Assembly (NCBI RefSeq): GCF_030272615.1
Contig: NC_081412.1
Span: forward strand, 98,953,796-99,017,795
Length of the DNA: 64,000 nt
From: Cryptomeria japonica
Taxonomy: Eukaryota > Streptophyta > Pinopsida > Cupressales > Cupressaceae
Direction of reading: 5' to 3'
The notes beneath the pieces are model-generated. The model made no database searches. It had not been told where the DNA came from and saw only the letters and a list, made by a program, of their open reading frames with translations. Positions 31,521 to 43,510 of the stretch are shown piece by piece; the stretch's first letter is position 1, and the number at the start of each line of letters is the position of its first letter. Position numbers and translations under genes: made by a program.

Positions 31521-32615
31521 ACCTTGGAACCCTGGAACCTCGAAGTCCCAAGGTGTTCTTTGCTTTGTTTCGAGTTCTACCTTGGGACCTCAGAACCTCG
31601 GAGTCCCGAGGTAGCCTCTTGGTTTACTATCTTTGGTCTAGATCTCGGAACCCTGGAACCTCAAGGTCTTGCCTTTTTCTTTTTTCATTGAAGCCTCAAA
31701 ATCCTGAAATTCCAAGTTCTTTGTGTTTTGTCATTTGTTTGTTTGTCAAACTTTGAAATGTTGGGTCCTCAGAATCCTGAAGTTGTTTTGTGTTTTCACC
31801 TCGGAACCCCGAAGTACCGAGGTTCCCTTCTTGTTGTTGAGACATACCTTGGAACCCCGTAACCTCAGAGTTCTGAGGTGTGTTCATGGTTTGTTGTCTG
31901 TCATCTCAGAAGTCCGCAACCCCGGACTCTCGAGGTCATGTTTAAAGCGACCGTACGAATGACTCATCGGGGGGTATAAATAGGGAGAATGAACTTTGCT
32001 AAGCTCATTTGTGAATTCAATCTGTCTAGTTTTCCAACTCTGACCTCCCGACTTCGTGCCTCAGTATTGCCAAGATATCACGCATTTTGTCCTGCCAGGT
32101 CGGTGGATTTCTTCCTTTTTGTGTTTTCTTGTTTAGATTTTCTAGTTTTTTAGTGTAGATTTTCTTTGGCTTTTTTTTTTTTTTTCCTCTTTTCTCGTTT
32201 GCGTGATGGTGTTTTTTCATGCCCTAGGTTCGGGATTATGGTTCCTTAGAATCTTGAAGTCTTGTGTTTTGCTTGTAATAACCATGGAACCAAGGAACCT
32301 CGGAGTTCCAAAGTTGTTCCCCTTTGGTAACACCTTTAACCCTGGAACCCCAGAACCTCAGAGTTTCAGGCTCTATTGTTTTACCTTGGAACCTCGTAGT
32401 TCTGAGCCACCCTTTTGTTCGACTTTGAACTAAGCCATCTCGAGACTTCAAAACTCCGAAGTCCCGTGAATTGTTCCAACCAATTCAATGTTGGAACCCT
32501 GGAGTTCCGGGTTTTGTGTTTTTAGCTTGTCTTAACCTCGAAATCCCGGAGTTCCGAAGTTAATTGTTTTTGAAGGAGTTTTCCACCTCGGAACCTTGGA
32601 GTCCCGAAGTGGGTG
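31521..32615. repeat. degenerate CCTCGG/CCGAGG hairpin-repeat array (unit 1)
   Basis: About 16 degenerate copies of a GGAACC/CCTCGG.AGT.CCGAGG-type word occur over 1.1 kb. Clear inverted repeats include acctcgg...ccgaggt at 31798-31823, acctcaga-gt-tctgaggt at 31862-31879, and cctcggagtcccgagg within 31579-31612. Copies flank the TATA box of element D. The array recurs at 38430-39520. Confidence 0.75.
31975..31983 (+). promoter_or_regulatory. TATA box of element D (unit 1)
   Basis: TATAAATAG follows gggg and precedes gggagaatgaact. The identical site is at 38899-38907. It lies about 700 bases upstream of the D coding frame, leaving room for a leader with an intron (acceptor tttcttatag at 32660-32669). 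Confidence 0.5.
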
Positions 32616-32683
32616 ATAAAATTGATATTTTGACTATGTGATAGGCTAATTTTTGGTTCTTTCTTATAGATTAGAGCAATTAA

Positions 32684-34620
32684 ATGGACCCAACCTCCAA
32701 CAAGAAAGTTAAGGAATTGGATAAGCTACCTGCAACCATGAAGTACCATTACCAAGGTCAGAATTATGCTTCCAAATTGGAGGATCAGATCAAATGGGTG
32801 ACTGATACCGAAGTAGGACATATTGAACTAGAAGATATCACAACTCAGTTGGACAAGCCAAGGTTGGATGCTCCTTATAGGAGGATCAAGAGGTCATGGC
32901 TAGTGGAGGCAACAATCTTTCCACAATCTGTTCAAGCCCCTGAATTTATTATGACTATTGCACATTTCTATAAGGCAGACACCAGGAAGTGCACAAATGA
33001 TAAAGGTAGAACAGTAATAGATTTATCGACATATATGCTAGGTTTTGTATTTGGTATTCCTTCAAGGGATGAAGTGTTGTTAACTATTGAGGAGGAAGCT
33101 GCAGAGGTATGGGATAAAGATACCGCTTCTTGCAAGAGACACATGAATGAACATTGAATCGAAAAAGAGAGGAAGACAAGGTTAAAGGCCAGTGACATCC
33201 TAAGGGCCAATTTTAAAGAGATGCAATGGGACCTAATAATCATGTTGTGAAAGGTCTTTGGTAAGTTGAATTGTCGACATTTTCAACCCTGGATATTTCA
33301 GTATATGACTACTAATTTGATTGGGCCCAAATATTATTGGATAACATACATAATCAACTAATTGATGTGCATTAAATGAAGAAGTTCTTCTTTAATTATT
33401 ATGTTATCTGGGTAGCTGCTTGGGCAGACAAGTTTTCATGGCTGCAAATAGAGGGAAACTCGACAATGAAGAGGGGCAGAAGAAGGTATGGGAGTATTAT
33501 ACTTAATTCCCTCTGAGAAATACAAAGATAAATTTTAAAAGGATAAACGATGCCTTCCTCTTCCCCGTTATTATAAAACTCATAGGTGATTAGGGTTATA
33601 GAATAAGCCCAGAGGCAATGACAATAATAAGGGAATGGGCATGTTGGTTCCTTCTGAATGAACGCTCCACATATATGAGTGTTAGTGGCTTCATAGGAAA
33701 TCCCATGTTGCTACCTAGATATTGTAATGACCAGTTGATTCTTTTAGAATATGTCAGGCAGATGGTTAGATTACAATCATTGCTATCTTCAAGGCACGAA
33801 ACCGGTGTGGATTTCTCTGTAGAAATTTGATATTTCTCTTGTTTGAAAATTCAAGTAGCTAAGGTGACCGAGAAAGAATTACAAGACTTATATTTGAAAA
33901 AATTTAATTATGCTTGGGAACATTATGAACCATATGGTAAATTGAAGCAGATGATGCCAAAATCTTATGATGGGCATAAACCGAGGTTAGAAGAATTTTG
34001 GGCCAACCTCTAAGATAGTTTTGAAATTAGAGAGAAAAATTATTCTACGCTCTCAATCCCACAAATAAGGAATTTTGAAATAGAAACAAATCTCCCTAAA
34101 GAATTGAGGGATGATGGTGAGTTATTAGATCAAACATATAAAGAACAAGGAATTGATAAGAAGCCCCTTTCCGCAATAAGATGGTCAGGACATGAAGATG
34201 TAAATATAGATGTAATAACTCAAAGTGTTAGAAAAAGAACTAATAGTGGTTGAATTAAAGGATTAGGCCAAGTGCTTCAAAAGGGAAACAAAAGGAATCA
34301 ACCACTGATAATCCTCAGTCAAAGGTACATAGGGAGTATTACTAGACAACCAGGTATAGTCCTAAAAATAACACATCTACAAAACCAGATGAGCTGTTGG
34401 ACCTGAGAAAACCACAAAGGAGATTTTGGAAGAAGTTAAGAAACAGATGCAAAAGGCTAAGTTGTTGAAGAAAGTAACAAATTTTGGAGTAAAGGAGGGG
34501 CTAGGTGTTGTGCCACTTGTAGAAATACATCCCGTTAGGGTTACTACTAGGCAAATGCTAGGAGAAGGCACTAAGGAGAAAGATGAGAAAGGAAAGCCTG
34601 AAGAAGAAACATCAACATCC
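32684..34620 (+). pseudogene. element D protein, N-terminal and middle part (unit 1)
   Basis: MDPTSNKKVKELDKLPATMK opens the frame, which is identical in layout to 39597. TGA at 33155 replaces the Trp codon of unit 2. Further stops at 33828 and about 34013, and several frameshifts between 33250 and 33618, follow. Recognisable later blocks are REWACWFLLNERSTYM and LQDLYLKKFNYAWEHY. No known domain was recognised. The copy is cut at the duplication join. Confidence 0.65.
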
Positions 34621-34623
34621 ACT

Positions 34624-35775
34624 CAAGAAATAACTGTTCTTTTCTCCAACAAGAAGTGGAACTAAATGAAGATCTAGCACCATGAAATGAATACTCAAAA
34701 GGATTACTATAGTTAGTTTTGGTAGATAATGATTTGGGTAAAATACAAATGTGGCTTTAGGAAACATTATGTACTAGCTTAGCATATTCTAACAACTTTG
34801 GTGTGACGTGCTACATCCAATTAAGTCTCCATTGGTATCTCTATTGTGTTTATGGATTGGGATTCAATGTACTCTTTTTATACATGGATTTTACTTTCAA
34901 CTGAGGAGGTTTGTATGTACTTGTCTTTCGATTGTATTCATATTTCAAGAATTTCTTCTATCAACAAATCATTTGTTGTAAGTTGTACAAGTGGAAGCTT
35001 GAACATGCCTTCCATGCTAGCCTTGTTGATATGTTCAACACCATCTTGTGCAACAAATCTTTATAACTCCACTATTTCATTGAAGAGTGAGTAGTAGGGA
35101 CAATATAGGACACTTACAGAGGTTTTGCAAGAGAGATAAATAGACCTAAATATTATGGCTTAATAATGATCAATAGGTAAACAGATAAGAAACTCTCAAT
35201 ATCAAAATGACTTTCTCAATTGTCTTTACTAGAAATGGACAGATCTGCTAATAATGGCTTTATGACTGTATGTCAACTTTAGACTCAATCCAAGAAGAGC
35301 TAGAACTAATATGTGATATCTAGATTTATGATCTCTATAATATAACAATCCCATAATTATGTTTCCACGCATCTATACCAGCACACAAACACCATGCTAG
35401 TGTTCAGCCATAGCAATTGATATCCTAATTATAGAATGTGAAATATCCACATAACTATGAATAAAGATTAAGAAAAACAAAGAAAGATGCTTATTGCAAA
35501 CATAAATGACTAATGGACAAGAATTGAATTCATTGTAGATAGTTTTGAATATCAAATTCACTTATTTGTGTGCATTTACTAACTCATGTAGTTGTGGCCA
35601 ACCATTTATCTCTTTCATAAATTAAACACTTATTAATAACATTAAATGGCTGAGTAATTATGTTTTAGTTGAAATTGAAAATAAAATATTTTATTTCAGG
35701 ACAGCTCACACTATTCCCTATCATATTTTAGACTCTCAGTTTTGTTAGTAGTGGTTTGATGTCTTTGGAGCTGAT
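34624..35775. other. spacer upstream of PPR pseudogene 2
   Basis: Near-identical copy of 27704-28855; no supported gene. Confidence 0.45.
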
Positions 35776-36585
35776 CATTGCATTTCTTTAGTTACGTTTG
35801 CCAGCGTACTCCCACCCTGTGCCAAAATGGGAGCTTTGGAACAGGGTATGGACATCCATCAAAGCATAAAAGATAGAGGAATTTTGTTAGATGTAGTTGC
35901 AACTGCACAAAATGGATTTGTTGAGAAGGCTTTAGAAACTTTCAAGCAAATGCAATTGGCAGGTGTAAAGCAAAATTCCATGACCATTGCTACTATCCTC
36001 CCTGCCTGTGCCAAAATGGGAGATTTGGAACAGGGTATGGACATTCATCAAAGCATAAAGGATGGAGAAATTTTGTCAGATGTTGTAGTTGTAACTGCCC
36101 TGGTAGACATGTATGCAAAATATGGAAGCATAGAGAAGGCACGTGAACTGTTTGATAGAATGTCTGAAATAAATGTTGTCTCATGGACTGCAACGATTGT
36201 TGGATATGCACAAAATGGATTTGTTGAAAAGGCTTTAGACACTTTCAAGCAAATGAAATTGGAAGGCATAAAGCCAAATTCCACAACATTTGCTAGCATC
36301 CTCCCTGCCTGTGCAAAAATGGGAGCTTTGGAATAGGGTATGGACATCCATCAAAGCATAACAGATAGAGGAATTTTGTTAGGTGTTGTACTTGCAAATG
36401 CCCTGCTTGACATGAATGCAAAGTGTGGAAACATGGACAAGGCTCATGAATTGTTTGATACAATGCCGCAAAGAGATGTGATCTCATGTGAACAATCAAC
36501 ACGCGCGTATACGAGACGAAGGGATTGCTGCTACAAAATTGAATGCTCACTCCTTAATCATAGTTCTATGGTTTTACGAGATTAA
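35776..36585 (+). pseudogene. PPR-repeat protein fragment (unit 2)
   Basis: Duplicate of 28856-29659 with the same internal in-frame loss (LDVV joined to ATAQNGF) and the same TAG (36334) in GALE-stop-GMDIHQ, so both defects predate the duplication. Within the longest frame (169 aa) the two copies differ at about 14 residues. Some canonical residues are better kept here (VVSWTATI) and others worse (AKYGSI), showing independent decay. Confidence 0.8.
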
Positions 36586-36959
36586 ACTAGGACAATTAAC
36601 CACCACATGCATATTTTTTGCAACATGAAATAAAAAACTAGGGCAATTTGAATCTACCTCTTGCGTGGGATTTCCTTCAATGCGGGTTTGATGTTCTTGG
36701 GGGTTGAAGTTGCCACGGACGCCTACACGGGATTGCAATTCACAAATGAATGCCCCGCCTCTTTCTTGATTTTGTAAAGGCCGCTGTCGTCAGAATTACC
36801 ACGAACTCGAGCACTTTTTTGAAAAAACAAAAATTCTTATTGCTAATGCCTTCTTCATCGAAACCAAATGGGAAATTTCCGTCGGAATTATGTTGAATGC
36901 GGGCATTTAAAAAAAAAAATTCAAATTTGTCCACAATATATCTTCTTCGTCGAAAATCT
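36586..36959. other. spacer between PPR relic and gag fragment (unit 2)
   Basis: Copy of 29660-30040; no gene seen. Confidence 0.45.
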
Positions 36960-38331
36960 AGTCCAAATGTATTAGTGACACAGTTGACATCTATAGATTT
37001 AGTATGAACCGCAATAAGAAGTGTGATAGAACCAATAGTAGGATAAGAAAATCCATCAAATAACTTAACAACTACATTAGTATCATCATAGATTGGTTAA
37101 TGCAAATGTAAAGTATAAAGATATTCTTCAGTGATGATATTAACCATGCAAGAGGGATCAATAAGCACATCATGACAAGGTTTGCCTTGGATCTTCACAA
37201 CTGTGTATAAAGGGCCATCAGGTGCCCTAATAGTCTCACTAGGATCAAATGTGATACATGGATCCTTAGGTGTTTCCTATTTCTCTACCAAATTAACCAC
37301 ATTCTGAGTTGTGAAAGTGACATTAGCGGGGGAGAAAGAGGTATGTTTAGTCTCAATCATGTTAGACGTATGAGAGGGTAAATGATTGGTGAAAATATTA
37401 AGATTTTGATTAGGAGGAGCCACTGATTTGTTTCCCTTATCATTCACACTTGCCACAAATATAGTATTATTATCAATTAAGTCTTGAATCTTACATTTTA
37501 ATGCAAAACATTTTTCAGTATCATGACCAGGTTGACGATGAAATTGACAAAAATAATTATTATCAAAGTGAGGTGAAGTTGCTTTAGAAGGATCACCTGG
37601 TTTTATTGGAGGAAGTTTGATAAAATTTCTTTGTAACAACTGAGACATGATGCTATACAAAGATTCATTCAAAGGATTAAATTCTTTCTCTCTTTTAAAA
37701 AATTTAGAAATAGGAGGCATACCTATTGTAACATTCACATTGTTGTTGATGATGGTGTCATTGAATTTTATGAAGCCTTTATTTGGTTTGAACTTCGCAA
37801 ATGGTTGTTGAGCACTCTCACCCTTATCACTCAGAGCCATAGGAGTAGATTGCTCCATTTGACTCACAACCAGTTGATAATTGTAAAGTGTTGCACACAA
37901 CTATGGAAATGAAGTATACTAAAAAAAGAGGAGTTTTTCCCTAATGTCTTTTTGCAAATTAGAAATGAAAATTCTTTGAATATCATTATCAGGCATTGGA
38001 AAAGAGATTTGAGAACACAAATGCTTTTATCTACCAATGAAATCTGTCACATTTTCTTTAACACCTTGTTTACAATGCATTAAATCAATCAAATTGATTT
38101 TAGAGCCTATGTTGTTTTAAAATTGTTGAATAAAAGCATTTGCTAATTGTTGAAAAGAAGTAATAGAATAAGAAGGCAAAGATAAATAACATTGTAAGGC
38201 CATATCTCTTAATGTTCTAGTAAACAATTTGGCAAGCAATCTTTGGTCATGAGCAAAGTCAACACACAAAGTTTGGAATGTTTTGACATGTCTTAAAGGA
38301 TCAAATTTTTCATTATAGAGTTCCAATTGAG
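36960..38331 (-). pseudogene. family 1 Gag-protease fragment, element C (unit 2 copy)
   Basis: Same content as 30040-31412: Gag core (QLELYNEKFDPLRHVKTFQT), intact knuckle wording CQFHRQPGHDTEKC at about 37530, protease-like IDPSC (Asp codon 37157-37159). It adjoins the 5' end of element D at 38332-38337. The rest of the same gag resumes at 43511, so D splits it. Confidence 0.82.
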
Positions 38332-38429
38332 GGACTTGTTATGCCCTACATACCTAACCCCATCAGTTTTCTTGTCTTGAAAATATGGGTCCCATCTCTT
38401 TTGCTTTTTGTAGTTTTTGCCTTAACACC

Positions 38430-39520
38430 CCGGAACCTTGGAACCTCAAAGTCTCAAGATGTTCTTTGCTTTCTTTCGAGTTCTACCCTAGGACCTCAGA
38501 ACCTCGGAGTCCCGAGGTAGCCTCTTGGTTTCCTATCTTTGGTCTAGGCCCCGGAACCCCGGAACCCCCCGGAACCCCGGAACCTCAAGGTCTTGCCTTG
38601 TTCTTTTTTCATTGAAGCCTCAAAATCCCGAAATTCTGAGTTCTTTGTGTTTTGTCATTTGTTTGTTTGTCAAACTTTGAAATTCTGGGTCCTCGGAATC
38701 CTGAAGTTGTTTTGTGTTTTCACCTCGGAACCCTGAAGTACCGAGGTTCCCTTCTTGTTGTTGAGACATACCTCAGAACCCTGTAACCTCGGAGTTCTGA
38801 GGTGTGTTCATGGTTTGTTGTCTATCATCTCAAAAGTCCGGAACCTCGGACTCTCGAGGTCATGTTTAAAGCGATCGTACAAACAACTCATCGGGGGGTA
38901 TAAATAGGGAGAATGAACTTTTCTAAGCTCATTTGTGCATTCAATCTTTCTAGTTTTCCAACTCTGACCTCCCGACTTCGTGCCTCAGTATTGCCGAGAT
39001 TTCACACATTTTGTCCCGCCAGGTCGGTGGATTTCTTCGTTTTTGTGTTTTCTTGTTTAGATTTTCTAGTTTTTTAGTGTAGATTTTCTTTGGCTTTTTT
39101 TTTTTTCCTCTTTTCTCATTTGTGTGATGGTGTTTTTGCATGCCCTAGGTTTGGGATTATGGTTCCCTAGAATCTTGAATTCTTGTGTTTTGCCTGTAAT
39201 AACCCTGGAACCAAGGAACCTCAAAGTTGTTCCCCTTTGGTAACACCTTTAACCTTGGAACCCTAGAGCCTCGGAGTTTCGGGTTCTATTGTTTTACCTC
39301 GAAACCTCGTAGTTCTGAGCCACCCTTTTGTTTGACTTTGAACTAAGCCATCTCAGGACTTTGGAACTCTGAAGTCCCGTGAATTGTTCCAACCAATTCA
39401 ACGCCGGAACCCTGGAGTTCCGGGTTTTGTGATTTTAGCTTGTCTTAACCTCGGAATCCCAGAGTTCCAAAGTTAATTGTTTTTTAAGGAGTTTTCCACC
39501 TCAAAACCTCGGAGTCCCAA
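38430..39520. repeat. degenerate CCTCGG/CCGAGG hairpin-repeat array (unit 2)
   Basis: Second copy of the array at 31521-32615. It includes a locally expanded run of cggaacccc at 38551-38585 not present in unit 1. Confidence 0.75.
38899..38907 (+). promoter_or_regulatory. TATA box of element D (unit 2)
   Basis: TATAAATAG in the same context as 31975-31983, about 700 bases upstream of the D frame. Confidence 0.5.
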
Positions 39521-39596
39521 AGTGGGTGATAAAATTGATATTTTGACTATGTGATAGGCTAATTTTTGGTTCTTTCTTATAGATTAGAGCAATTAA

Positions 39597-42425
39597 ATGG
39601 ACCCAACCTCCAACAAGAAAGTTAAGGAATTGGATAAGCTACCTGCAACCATGAAGTACCATTACCAAGGTCAGAATTATGCTTCCAAATTGGAGGATCA
39701 GATCAAATGGGTGACCGATACCGAAGTAGGACATATTGAACTAGAAGATATCACAACTCAGTTGGACAAGCCAAGGTTGGATGCTCCTTATAGGAGGATC
39801 AAGAGGTCATGGCTAGTGGAGACAACAATCTTTCCACAATCTGTTCAAGCCCATGAATTTATTATGACTATTGCACATTTCTATAAGGCAGACACCAGGA
39901 AGTGCACAGATGATAAAGGTAGAATAGTAATAGATTTATCGACATATATGCTAGGTTTTGTATTTGGTATTCCTTCAAGGGATGAAGTGTTGTTAACTAT
40001 TGAGGAGGAAGCTGCAGAGGTATGGGATAAAGATACCGCTTCTTTCAAGAGACACATGAATGAACATTGGATCAAAAAAGAGAGGAAGACAAGGTTAAAG
40101 GCCAGTGACATCCTAAGGGCCAATTTTAAAGAGATGCAATGGGACCTAATAATCATGTTGTGAAAGGTCTTTGGTAAGCCAAATTGTCGACATTTTCAAC
40201 CCTGGATATTTCAGTATATGACTACTATTTTGATTGGGCCCAAATATTATCGGATAACATACATAATCAACTAATTGATGTGCATTAAATGAAGAAGTTC
40301 TTCTTTACTTCTTATGTTATCTGGGTAGCTGCTCGGGCAGACAAGTTTTCATGGCTGCAAACAGAGGGAAACTCGACAATGAAGAGGGGTAGAAGAAGGT
40401 ATGGGAGTATTATACTTAATTCCCTCTGAAAATTACAAAGATAAATTTTAAAAGGATAAATGATGTCTTCCTCTTCCCCGTTATTATAAAACTCACAAGT
40501 GATGAGGGTTATAGAATAAGCCCAGAGACAATGGCAATAATAAGGGAATGGGCATGTTGGTTCCTTCAGAATGAACGCTCCACAGATATGAGGGTTAGTG
40601 GCTTCATAGGAAATCCCATGATCCTACCTAGATATTATAATGACCGGGTGATTCTTTTAGAATATGTCAGGCAGATGGTTAGATTACAATCATTGCTATC
40701 TTCAAGGCACAAAATTGGTATGGATTTCTCTATAGAAATTGGTTATTTCTCTTGTTTGAAAATTCAAGTAGCTAAGGTGACCGAGAAAGAATTACAGGAC
40801 TTATATTTGAAAAAATTTAATTATGCTTGGGAACATTATGATCCATATGATAAATTGAAGCAGATGATGCCAAAATCTTATGATGGGCATAAACCGAGGT
40901 TAGAAGAATTTTGGGCCAACCTCCAAGACAGTTTTGAAATTAGAGAGAAAAATTATTCTACGCTCTCAATCCCACAAATAAGGAATTTTGAAATAGAGAC
41001 AAATGTCCCTAAAGAATTGAGGGATGATGGTGAGTTATTAGATCAAACATATAAAGAACAAGGAATTGATAACGACCCCCTTTCCCCAATAAGATGGTTG
41101 GGATGTGAAGATGTAAATATAGATGTAATAAGTCAAAGTGTTATAAAAAGAACTAAATAATGGTTGAATTAAAGGATTAGGCCAAGTGCTTCAAAAGGGA
41201 AACAAAAGGAATCAACCACTGATAATCCTTAGTCAAAGGTACATAGGGAGTATTCCTGGACAACCAGGTATAGTTCTAGAAATAACACATCTACAAAACC
41301 AGATGAGGCTGTTGGACCTGAGAAAACCACAAAGGAGATATTGGAACAAGTTAAGAAATAGATGCAAAAGGCTAAGTTGTTGAAAAAAGTAACAAATTTT
41401 GGAGTAAAGGAGGGGCTAGGAGCTGTGCCACTTGCAAAAATACATCCCGTTAGGGTTACTATTAGGCAAATTCTAGGAGAAGGCACTAAGGAGAAAGATG
41501 AGCAAGGAAAGCCTGAAGGAGAAAAATCAACATCCACTCAACCTCCTCCTGATACAACAAAAACACCAACTCAACCCCCACCTACTGCAACAACACAAGC
41601 ACCTGTTTTCACATCATTGACTACTACAATCCCTGTAACAACGCTGATGTATGCACCAACTAATATTTTTTCTACAACATCAGTAACATCACCTCTAGTA
41701 ATACAAGTATTAACTCCTACTATGGATAAGGTGACCATTTATAATGTTGAGTCTGATTCTGATCAGGAGGATGAGCAACCTATTGTATAATTGGTACAAA
41801 GGAAAACTGAGAAGAAGAAAAGAAAGAAATTTGTTCGACTCGGGAAACATGCACCGGTGGATCCTATAGATGTACATGAGAAAAATCTACCAGAGAAGCA
41901 ATCGACTGAAGAAGAGAGAGAACAAGATGAGCCTAAGGATGAACATGATGAAAGATTGCTTTTAACTCCTGAATATCAAGAAAATGTGTTAAAGGAAATA
42001 GTAAATGAAGGAGAATTGAAAGAAACAGATAAAGCTGATATAGGATTTGAAGAGGAAGTAAGTGGCAGGTTAGGAGAATTGCACAAACAACATCAGTTTA
42101 ATATTGATATCACTCTCCAAACTAGCCAAATTTAACCAAGTACTTTTACGCAAGATATTCAAATTTCTGAGAAAGAAGAGGAAGAGAATGATGAAGCAGA
42201 AGAGCAATTACAAAAGGTACACACGGTAACCGCATAGATCGTCCCACATGAAGGTGATAAGGATGAAGACATGCCACAATGGTGAGGTTTTCTGAGGTTG
42301 GATAGAAGTAATAATGCAGAGGAGATTTTGAAGAAGCACAAGTTCAGAATCAAACATGTTGTTGATCCTCCTGCTGAGATAGTTGCATGCTTCATTAGCA
42401 ACTACAAGAGCTATAAAAAGAAGTA
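39597..42425 (+). pseudogene. element D protein of unknown function, decayed
   Basis: The ATG at 39597 follows a splice-acceptor-like tttcttatag. Block 1 (39597-40163, 188 aa) includes YRRIKRSWLVETTIFPQS, AHFYKADTRKCT and LSTYMLGFVFGIPSRDE. After a damaged stretch, block 2 (40531-41160) has REWACWFLQNER and LQDLYLKKFNYAWEHYDPYD. Block 3 (41362-42135) is a Pro/Thr-rich linker followed by a Lys-rich (KTEKKKRKKFVRLGKH) and Glu-rich stretch, with TAA at 41788 in place of CAA. The final readable words are VVDPPAEIVACFISNYKSYK near 42410. There is no knuckle, protease, RT or integrase. Layout (N-terminal globular part, charged helical C-terminus) resembles the 1170-4321 frame. Function unknown. Confidence 0.6.
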
Positions 42426-43505
42426 GAAGATGAACATATTGTTGCTAATGATATCATGGCATTTTTGAAGAATTTTGCATGACACTAGTACTCAGACTTC
42501 AACTGCTGCTCCAGCATGTACCTTGATTATTGAGCAAGTTTTGCATGATTACAAGGTCTTGGCTCATGCAACACCATTTTCGTAATGCTCACCCAGTCAT
42601 AGTTTTGTAGTAGTTAACTGGAGTTCAAGGAAGAGACTTGCATGTCCACTGCGACTCCTTGATTTTTTTTATAGCTTAATTTAGATAGGTTTATTTCCTA
42701 TAAAGTAGGACAAGAAACTCTATAAATTAGAGATTTTGATTATTTGAGGCCCAATTAGATATTCTCTTAGAGATTTTTATGTAGATTTTATGAGTTTGGG
42801 TAGATGTTATGATACATTCTTTGGAGATTTTTATGCATATTTTATGAGTTTGGGTAGATGTTATGATACATTCTTTGGAGTTAATACAAGAAGAAGCTTA
42901 TAGATTGCCTGATCTATGCGTATGTGCTATGAATTTGTTCTTTGCAATCTGGTAATGTCTATTGTTTGAAATCAACAACATATTGATCTTATGTTTTATT
43001 GCTTTATGAATCACATTGCACACATAAGTGGTGTATGAGAATTAATGTGATAGAACGATATTGTGGTGATATTTGTTTCATGAATTTGTGAGGTTGCATG
43101 CCTTTTCATGTTTATTGGAGGTCTGTTATTGAATGCTGGTTTAAATAATATTGATGATATTTAGATTGCAAGGTGCTAATTGTGTAGTTCATTAAGTTGT
43201 TATTGTATTGGTTTCATTGTTATTTTCTTGTTTCCTTGATCTATCTTTTGTTGTTTATTTTGAGAGAGAATTTAAGTCATAAAATACAAAATGAATAAGT
43301 TGAGTAATTGGAAGTTGTTTCAACCAGCAGACCCCTTAACAGGTACAACCGCATCAACAATTTGAGTTGCCCATCACAGTCGAGACCTAACTATAGAGAC
43401 CTTGGAGTAGTTAGTTTCCCAAAACTTATTGCTTTTGAGGAGAGGTGGTGAGTGTTCACATAAATTACCCGACTATTGGTGAGTGTGTCAAAAAACCCAT
43501 CAACA
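42426..43505. other. 3' region of element D, no gene
   Basis: AT-rich, stops in all frames. A 54-bp tandem repeat lies at 42772-42880. The terminal sequence read from the right (TGTTGATGGGTTTTTTGACAC) looks like the start of an LTR on the minus strand, but no second copy is in the window. Confidence 0.45.
42772..42880. repeat. 54-bp tandem repeat, 2 copies
   Basis: ttttatgagtttgggtagat gttatgatacattctttgga is repeated with a spacing of 54 bases (from 42787 and 42841). Confidence 0.85.
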
Positions 43506-43510
43506 AGACT

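Larger units (their letters stand above)
27702..34621. repeat. 6.92-kb tandem segmental duplication, unit 1
   Basis: The whole segment recurs head to tail at 34622-41536 with a few percent divergence. Matching landmarks are offset by 6913-6920 bases (PPR start 28907/35827, gag end 30358/37277, D frame 32684/39597). The unit begins and ends in the five-base word CTCAA. Confidence 0.92.
31418..34621 (+). mobile_element. element D, 5' part only (unit 1 copy)
   Basis: It starts TGTTATGCCC next to ggact and runs to the duplication join at 34621, where D is cut and unit 2 begins. Contents: repeat array (31521-32615), TATA box (31975), coding pseudogene (32684-34620). The complete copy is at 38337-43505. 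Confidence 0.75.
34622..41536. repeat. 6.92-kb tandem segmental duplication, unit 2
   Basis: This is the second head-to-tail copy. Left of 34622 is the truncated D of unit 1. Right of 41541 element D continues into sequence not present in unit 1, which identifies unit 2 as joined to the original right flank. The boundary word CTCAA is at 27702, 34622 and 41537. Confidence 0.92.
38337..43505 (+). mobile_element. element D: 5.2-kb insertion in the gag of element C
   Basis: The ends are TGTTATGCCC and CCCATCAACA (TG...CA). They are flanked by ggact (38332-38336) and agact (43506-43510), a 5-bp target duplication with one mismatch. The gag frame of C reads on correctly (V-E-V / P-Q-L-E-L) if the insertion and one duplicate are ignored. 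TG...CA and 5 bp point to an LTR-type integrase, yet I could not find a pair of LTRs: the first kilobase (hairpin array) and the last kilobase look unrelated. Contents: repeat array, TATA box, an unknown protein frame, and a 3' AT-rich region. Confidence 0.7.

Noticed and set aside
31521-32615. CRISPR-like array
   Set aside because: Copies are degenerate with irregular spacing and no unique spacers, and the sequence is plant nuclear DNA.
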